A stretch of DNA of 64,000 nt from Comamonas sp. Y33R10-2 (lineage in GTDB: Bacteria; Pseudomonadota; Gammaproteobacteria; Burkholderiales; Burkholderiaceae_C). This document shows positions 59,244 through 64,000 of this stretch, in pieces; the stretch's first letter is position 1; every line of letters begins with the position of its first letter. Location: the NCBI RefSeq assembly GCF_019355935.1, contig NZ_CP079925.1, positions 2,604,001 to 2,668,000 of the forward strand. Direction: 5' to 3'. A program made the position numbers and the translations under genes. The notes under the pieces were generated by a model. It made no database searches, was not told where the DNA came from, and saw nothing but the letters and a program-made list of their open reading frames with translations.

Positions 59244-61208
59244 ATGTTGTACCCACAGGAATTTGATGTGATCGTGGTCGGTGGCGGCCATGCCGGCACC
59301 GAGGCTGCGCTGGCCGCTGCGCGTATGGGCAGCAAAACTTTGCTGCTGACCCACAATATCGAAACCTTGGGGCAGATGAGCTGTAACCCCAGCATCGGCG
59401 GTATTGGCAAAGGCCATTTGGTCAAAGAGCTTGACGCGCTGGGTGGCGCTATGGCGCTGGCCACGGACAAGGGCGGGATTCAGTTCCGTATCTTGAATAG
59501 CTCCAAAGGTCCTGCGGTGCGTGCCACCCGTGCTCAGGCCGACCGTATTTTGTACAAAGCTGCCATCCGTGAAATGTTGGAGAACCAGCCTAACCTTTGG
59601 CTGTTCCAGCAAGCGGTTGACGATTTAATGGTTGAGGGCGACCGAGTGGTTGGCGCTGTGACGCAAGTCGGTATCCAGTTCCGCAGCCGCACCGTGGTGC
59701 TGACGGCCGGTACTTTCCTCGACGGCAAGATTCATGTGGGCTTGAATAACTACGCGGCTGGCCGCGCGGGTGACCCGCCTGCCGTCTCGCTGTCGGCTCG
59801 CTTGAAAGAGCTAAAGCTGCCGCAAGGCCGCCTCAAAACGGGTACGCCGCCTCGCATTGATGGTCGCTCCATCGACTTTAGCCAGTGTGATGAGCAGCCC
59901 GGTGATGGCATGCCCGGCGGCGTGAACGAGGGCGAGGTGCCCGTGTTCAGCTTCATGGGCAACCGAGCCATGCATCCCAAGCAAATGCCTTGCTGGATTA
60001 CGCACACCAATGCGCGCACCCACGAGATCATTCGCAGCGGCTTTGATCGCAGCCCTATGTTCACTGGCAAGATTGAGGGCGTGGGCCCGCGTTACTGCCC
60101 CAGCGTGGAAGACAAGATCAATCGCTTTGCCGATAAGGAAAGCCACCAGATTTTCCTAGAGCCCGAAGGCCTGACCACCAACGAGTTCTACCCCAACGGT
60201 ATCTCGACCAGCTTGCCATTCGACATTCAGTACGATCTGGTGCGTAGCATGAAGGGCATGGAGAATGCGCACATCCTGCGCCCCGGTTATGCCATCGAGT
60301 ACGACTACTTTGATCCGCGCTCGCTTAAGAGTACGTTTGAGACCAAGCAAATCCAAGGCTTGTTCTTTGCTGGCCAGATCAACGGTACCACTGGCTACGA
60401 AGAGGCCGCAGCACAAGGCTTGTTTGCTGGTCTGAACGCTGCATTGCAATGCCGTGGTGAAGGCCCATGGACCCCTGGACGCGATGAAGCCTATTTGGGC
60501 GTGCTGGTCGATGACCTGATTACCAAGGGTGTAAACGAGCCTTACCGCATGTTTACCAGCCGTGCAGAGTTCAGACTGCAACTGCGTGAAGACAATGCCG
60601 ATATGCGCCTGACGGAGGTCGGCCGCAAGATGGGCTTGGTGGATGATGCCCGCTGGGAGTCCTTCAGCCGCAAACGCGAAGCTGTTTCACGTGAAACAGA
60701 GCGCCTCAAATCCACATGGGTGAATCCTCGTGTGGTGTCAGTCGAAGAGGCCGAGCGCGTGCTGGGAAAGGCCATGGAGCGTGAATACAACCTGTTCGAT
60801 CTGCTGCGCCGCCCCGGTGTTGATTACACCAAGCTGGCCAGCATGAACGAAGGCAAGTATGCATCTGCCGATGTTCAACCCGAAGTGCTGGGTGAGTTGA
60901 GTGCCGCGGTGATCGAGCAGGTGGAGATTGTTGCCAAGTACTCCGGCTATATCGACCGTCAAAAAGATGAGGTCGAGCGTGCGGCGCATTTTGAGCGCCT
61001 GCGTTTGCCAGCGGACTTTGACTATATGTCGGTCGCGGCCCTGTCTTTTGAGGTTCGCCAGACCCTGCAAAAGCATCGTCCTGAAACCTTGGGTCAGGCT
61101 TCCCGCATGTCGGGTATGACACCTGCAGCAATCTCGCTGTTAATAGTTCATCTGAAAAAAGGCGGCGTCAAAGGCTTTGCCGCTAAGAACGAAGAGGCAT
61201 CGGCATGA
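59244..61208 (+). CDS. mnmG: tRNA uridine-5-carboxymethylaminomethyl(34) synthase, FAD subunit
   Basis: 654 residues. FAD-binding [22 protein letters not shown] at the N-terminus, then [16 protein letters not shown] and the C-terminal tRNA-binding helices. It works with MnmE on U34. GGAG lies before the ATG at 59244. It overlaps rsmG by four bases. Its coding sequence contains a perfect parS at 60683-60698, encoding AVSRET. Confidence 0.97.
   Translation: MLYPQEFDVIVVGGGHAGTEAALAAARMGSKTLLLTHNIETLGQMSCNPSIGGIGKGHLVKELDALGGAMALATDKGGIQFRILNSSKGPAVRATRAQADRILYKAAIREMLENQPNLWLFQQAVDDLMVEGDRVVGAVTQVGIQFRSRTVVLTAGTFLDGKIHVGLNNYAAGRAGDPPAVSLSARLKELKLPQGRLKTGTPPRIDGRSIDFSQCDEQPGDGMPGGVNEGEVPVFSFMGNRAMHPKQMPCWITHTNARTHEIIRSGFDRSPMFTGKIEGVGPRYCPSVEDKINRFADKESHQIFLEPEGLTTNEFYPNGISTSLPFDIQYDLVRSMKGMENAHILRPGYAIEYDYFDPRSLKSTFETKQIQGLFFAGQINGTTGYEEAAAQGLFAGLNAALQCRGEGPWTPGRDEAYLGVLVDDLITKGVNEPYRMFTSRAEFRLQLREDNADMRLTEVGRKMGLVDDARWESFSRKREAVSRETERLKSTWVNPRVVSVEEAERVLGKAMEREYNLFDLLRRPGVDYTKLASMNEGKYASADVQPEVLGELSAAVIEQVEIVAKYSGYIDRQKDEVERAAHFERLRLPADFDYMSVAALSFEVRQTLQKHRPETLGQASRMSGMTPAAISLLIVHLKKGGVKGFAAKNEEASA
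60683..60698. promoter_or_regulatory. parS site 2, inside mnmG
   Basis: Exact TGTTTCACGTGAAACA within the reading frame, where it codes for part of AVSRETE. A ParB-binding site embedded in protein-coding sequence. Confidence 0.9.
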
Positions 61209-61864
61209 GTCAGGTATTGCGCACTCAACTCGAACAAGGTACTCAGGCATTGAAGCTGGAGCTGTCTCCGGCGCAGGTCGATCTGCTCATGTCCTTTATG
61301 GATTTGCTGCAGAAGTGGAACAAGGTCTACAACTTGACCTCGGTTCGTGACCCGCAGGAAATGCTGACGCATCACCTGCTCGACAGTCTGGCGGCTGTAC
61401 CCGCTTTGTTGCGCCACGTGAATACGCTGCCGGTAGAAGAGGGCAAGCGCCTGCCTTTGCTGGATGTGGGCTCTGGCGGTGGTTTGCCCGGCGTGGTGTT
61501 TGCTATCTGCTGCCCGAAAGTTGATGTGAACTGTGTGGACACCGTGGGCAAGAAGGCGGCCTTTATTCAGCAGGTCGCTGTATCGCTGCGCCTGCCCAAT
61601 CTGCACGGTATTCATGACCGGGTGGAAAATCTCAAGGCCCAGTACCCCGTCATCAGTTGCCGCGCCTTTGCATCGCTGGTGGACTTTACGACTTGGTCGC
61701 GCAAAGCGCTGGCGGACGGCGGTATCTGGTTCGCCATGAAGGCCAAGCACCCTGAAGAAGAGATGGCTGCTCTGCCTGCGGATGTGCAAGTGTTTCACGT
61801 GGAACCTTTACAAGTTCCCGGCTTGGATGTTGAGCGCTGCGTGATCTGGATGAATCTGAAGTGA
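61205..61864 (+). CDS. rsmG: 16S rRNA (guanine-N7) methyltransferase RsmG
   Basis: 219 residues, SAM-dependent methyltransferase that modifies G527 of 16S rRNA. The motif [14 protein letters not shown] is the SAM loop, and [13 protein letters not shown] and [14 protein letters not shown] blocks follow. It overlaps mnmG by ATGA (61205-61208). It is also called gidB. A degenerate parS lies near its end. Confidence 0.96.
   Translation: MSQVLRTQLEQGTQALKLELSPAQVDLLMSFMDLLQKWNKVYNLTSVRDPQEMLTHHLLDSLAAVPALLRHVNTLPVEEGKRLPLLDVGSGGGLPGVVFAICCPKVDVNCVDTVGKKAAFIQQVAVSLRLPNLHGIHDRVENLKAQYPVISCRAFASLVDFTTWSRKALADGGIWFAMKAKHPEEEMAALPADVQVFHVEPLQVPGLDVERCVIWMNLK
61791..61806. promoter_or_regulatory. Degenerate parS-like site in rsmG
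   Basis: TGTTTCACGTGGAACC, with two changes from the parS palindrome, in the C-terminal part of rsmG. It may be a weak ParB site. Confidence 0.5.
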
Positions 61865-62215
61865 TTCCCTGAGGCGCTTTGCGCCTCCCCCTCACTCTCT
61901 TTGGGGTGAGGGGGGACACCCTTGCAGCAAGCCGGCCCTTGCTCGGTGTCTTTGGCCAGCACAGGCCAGAAATTAGTTTTTTACATACTCAGTCAAGCAA
62001 CATCTGTGCAATGCAGGTGCGTTAGTCACAGCCCTCGCATAAACTTGTTGTTTTGCATCGCGCAGGGTTTGTGTGTTTGGCGTCTCTTATGACGGTACTT
62101 TATCGTAGCGATTCATACCAAACCTTGCCGTGCTTTAAGTGGCTGGATAAAACAGCCAGAGTGTTTCTGATCGGTTTGGGCCTCAAGCTGGCCGCCAATT
62201 AAAAAGAGAAGTTCA
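61865..62215. other. rsmG-parA spacer
   Basis: 351 bp. It starts with a copy of the GC-rich dispersed repeat (61866-61921). A 37-codon open frame (62089-62202) without a good ribosome site ends 13 bp before parA, and TGGCTG/CAGCCA (62140-62158) may form a hairpin. I see no convincing gene. It probably holds the parA promoter. Confidence 0.5.
61866..61921. repeat. GC-rich dispersed repeat, copy 3 (reversed)
   Basis: The reverse complement matches the copies at 10738-10804 and 17971-18040, with GGCGC-TTT-GCGCC in the middle and the C-rich and G-rich arms on either side. It is just after rsmG. Confidence 0.6.
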
Positions 62216-62986
62216 ATGGCCAAAATTTTCTGCGTTGCCAATCAAAAGGGTGGGGTGGGTAAGACCACCACCACGGTCAACCTCGCCGCAGGCTTGGCCA
62301 AAATTGGTCAACGTGTGCTGCTGATTGATTTGGATCCTCAGGGCAATGCCACCATGGGTTCGGGCGTGGACAAGCGTGCTCTGGAGCTGACGGTTTACGA
62401 CGTGCTGCTGGAAAACGCCAGCATCAAGGAAGTTGCTATCCAATCCGAGCAGGTTGGCTACGACGTGCTGGGTGCGAACCGCGAGTTGTCGGGGGCTGAG
62501 ATTGAACTGGTGTCGCTGGAGCGCCGCAATGATCGTTTGAAGACCGCGCTGCAAAGCGTGAGCGGCGACTATGACTTTGTGCTGATCGATTGCCCACCTT
62601 CGCTATCCATGTTGACTTTGAACGGTCTGTGCTCCGCTCACGGCGTGATCGTGCCCATGCAGTGCGAATACTTTGCACTGGAAGGTTTGACCGATCTGGT
62701 GAACACCATCAAACAAGTACACGCGAACATGAATCCTGATCTGGAGATCATCGGTTTGCTGCGCGTGATGTTTGACCCGCGCACCACGCTGCAGCAGCAG
62801 GTCAGTGACCAGCTCAAGGAGCACTTTGGCGACAAGGTGTTCGATACCGTGATTCCACGCAATGTGCGTCTGGCCGAGGCACCGAGCTACGGTTTGCCCG
62901 GTGTGGTGTTTGATGCCTCAGCCAAGGGCAGCAAGGCGTTTATCGAGTTTGCTGAAGAAATGGTGCGTCGCATCAAAAAGAAGTAA
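62216..62986 (+). CDS. parA: Chromosome partitioning ATPase ParA
   Basis: 256-residue deviant Walker A ATPase: ANQKGGVGKTTTTVNLAAGLA, LLIDLDPQGNAT, and VLIDCPPSLSMLTLN. It forms DNA-bound dimers that move ParB-parS complexes. An AGAGAAG-type ribosome site precedes the ATG. A parS palindrome starts one base after its stop codon and the hydrolase gene lies between it and parB. Confidence 0.97.
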   Translation: MAKIFCVANQKGGVGKTTTTVNLAAGLAKIGQRVLLIDLDPQGNATMGSGVDKRALELTVYDVLLENASIKEVAIQSEQVGYDVLGANRELSGAEIELVSLERRNDRLKTALQSVSGDYDFVLIDCPPSLSMLTLNGLCSAHGVIVPMQCEYFALEGLTDLVNTIKQVHANMNPDLEIIGLLRVMFDPRTTLQQQVSDQLKEHFGDKVFDTVIPRNVRLAEAPSYGLPGVVFDASAKGSKAFIEFAEEMVRRIKKK

Positions 62987-63002
62987 TGTTTCACGTGAAA
63001 CA
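62987..63002. promoter_or_regulatory. parS site 3, between parA and the hydrolase
   Basis: Exact TGTTTCACGTGAAACA starting directly after the parA stop. ParB binding site. Confidence 0.9.
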
Positions 63003-63037
63003 GCACTCAACTCCATATCAATCAAGCGCTTGTAGCT

Positions 63038-63586
63038 ATGACTTCTGAAGCAATCAAGCCGCAGGATGTCTGGCTGCTGCCTGGTTGGCAAAACTCAGAT
63101 GCAGATCACTGGCAAAGCCTGTGGCAAGAGCAATTTGGCTTTCAAAGGCTGGAGCAGCACAACTGGCTTCACCCGCTGCGCGGTGATTGGAGTATTCGCT
63201 TGCAAGAGACGGTGCTCGATGCTCCTGGCTCCGTCACGCTGGTGGCGCATAGCTTAGCTTGTGTGCTGGTGGCATGGTGGGCTGCACATTCGCAGGTCGC
63301 CAAGAGCAAGGTGCGCGGTGTTTTGTTGGTCGCTCCCGCTGATACAGAGCAAGAAAGCCTGCGCGGCGCGCTGCCAAGCTGGGCGCCTGTGTTGCTGCAA
63401 CAGCTTCCCTTCCCATCAATACTGGTGGCTAGCGAGAACGACCCATATTGCTCTTTAGCACGCGCGCAGACCATGGCCGAGGGCTGGGGTAGTCGCTTTG
63501 TGAATGCGGGCGCTGTGGGCCATATCAACACCACCAGTGGCTTAGGCCTCTGGGATGACGGCCTTGCGCTGCTCAAGACCCTTTAA
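63038..63586 (+). CDS. RBBP9/YdeN-family alpha/beta hydrolase
   Basis: 182-residue serine hydrolase fold. The nucleophile loop is LVAHSLACVLVAWW (Ser72), Asp in ASENDPYC, and His in GHINTTSG at the C-terminus. No signal peptide. Substrate unknown. It is inserted between parA and parB in the same direction, 51 bp after parA. Confidence 0.85.
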   Translation: MTSEAIKPQDVWLLPGWQNSDADHWQSLWQEQFGFQRLEQHNWLHPLRGDWSIRLQETVLDAPGSVTLVAHSLACVLVAWWAAHSQVAKSKVRGVLLVAPADTEQESLRGALPSWAPVLLQQLPFPSILVASENDPYCSLARAQTMAEGWGSRFVNAGAVGHINTTSGLGLWDDGLALLKTL

Positions 63587-63601
63587 GGAAAGATTTCAGC
63601 A

Positions 63602-64000
63602 ATGGTGACAAAGAAACCCAAGGGTCTAGGACGTGGTCTGGAGGCATTACTTGGCCCCAAGGTCAGCGAAAAAGAAGTAGCCGCTGCGAACAGTACGCCT
63701 GCGAATCTGCCAAGTTCGTTGGCATTGAGTGTGATGGTGGCAGGCCAATACCAGCCGCGCACGCGCATGGATGAAGGCGCTTTGTATGAGCTGGCCGAGA
63801 GCATCAAGGTGCAGGGCATCATGCAGCCGATTTTGGTGCGCCAACTCACTAAGGGCGAGAACTCGGGCAAGTACGAAATCATTGCCGGTGAGCGGCGCTT
63901 TCGCGCCGCGCATATTGCTGGTCTAGCAGAAGTACCTGTTCTGGTTCGCGAAGTACCCGATGAAGCCGCCGCCGCCATGGCGCTGATCGAGAATATTCAG
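63602..64000 (+). CDS. parB: Chromosome partitioning protein ParB (partial, cut by window end)
   Basis: 133 codons are present, without a stop. MVTKKPKGLGRGLEALLG is the classical N-terminus that interacts with ParA; then YQPRTRMDEGALYELAESIK and GERRFRAA, the CTP-binding ParB/Srx motifs. AAGGA lies upstream of the ATG. It is the CTP-dependent clamp that loads at parS. The DNA-binding and dimer parts lie beyond the window. Confidence 0.95.
   Translation, partial: MVTKKPKGLGRGLEALLGPKVSEKEVAAANSTPANLPSSLALSVMVAGQYQPRTRMDEGALYELAESIKVQGIMQPILVRQLTKGENSGKYEIIAGERRFRAAHIAGLAEVPVLVREVPDEAAAAMALIENIQ

Overview
The window is a chromosomal, near-origin segment of a high-GC betaproteobacterium. The most likely group is Comamonadaceae, close to Comamonas. 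The evidence is orphan Bug-type solute receptors, TctDE-type signalling next to one of them, a dnaA-dnaN-gyrB order without recF, and short intergenic repeats of the kind I associate with this family. I see no rRNA, tRNA, CRISPR array or complete insertion sequence. Taxonomy is inferred from gene content and protein character only.

Layout. 1-6.5 kb: a possible gene end, then on the minus strand a Bug receptor, a LysR regulator, pyrF, a TerC-family membrane protein and sucCD. 7-10 kb: argC, a palindromic miniature element and a YddG-type exporter on plus, then an unknown membrane protein on minus. 10-16 kb: recA-recX (minus) with a LexA box, a MarR regulator, a TctDE two-component pair and a second Bug receptor. 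16-24 kb: SPOR-like protein, birA, a SET-domain methyltransferase facing topB across a short spacer, two lipoproteins and a phosphatase. 24-31 kb: maeB, mnmE and rpmH-rnpA-yidD-yidC. 31-37 kb: dnaA, dnaN, gyrB. 37-46 kb: a YkgJ protein, a putative DUF3883 nuclease and a five-gene heavy-metal RND efflux operon with its own two-component system. 46-51 kb: two AT-rich spacers with DnaA boxes on either side of dinG. 51-59 kb: Spy-like protein, rdgC, thiolase, cueR/copZ, a chemoreceptor, an OYE reductase and a GST. 59-64 kb: mnmG-rsmG-parA-hydrolase-parB (cut by the window end) with parS sites.

Two things stand out. First, the 117-bp spacer between the SET methyltransferase and topB contains a 31-nt perfectly alternating purine-pyrimidine tract, which could form Z-DNA. 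TopB itself ends in a histone-H1-like Lys/Ala tail followed by a SWIB domain. Together this looks like a eukaryote-flavoured chromatin module: a lysine methyltransferase, a lysine-rich DNA-binding topoisomerase and a supercoiling-sensitive promoter. Second, the dnaA promoter has only two DnaA boxes, whereas the AT-rich spacer at 49.8-50.7 kb has three exact and several near-exact boxes plus two DnaA-trio-like runs placed just before a box. That spacer is my preferred oriC, about 18 kb from dnaA and 9-13 kb from the parS cluster. Gene orientation around 31 kb argues for the classical site, so the point is open.
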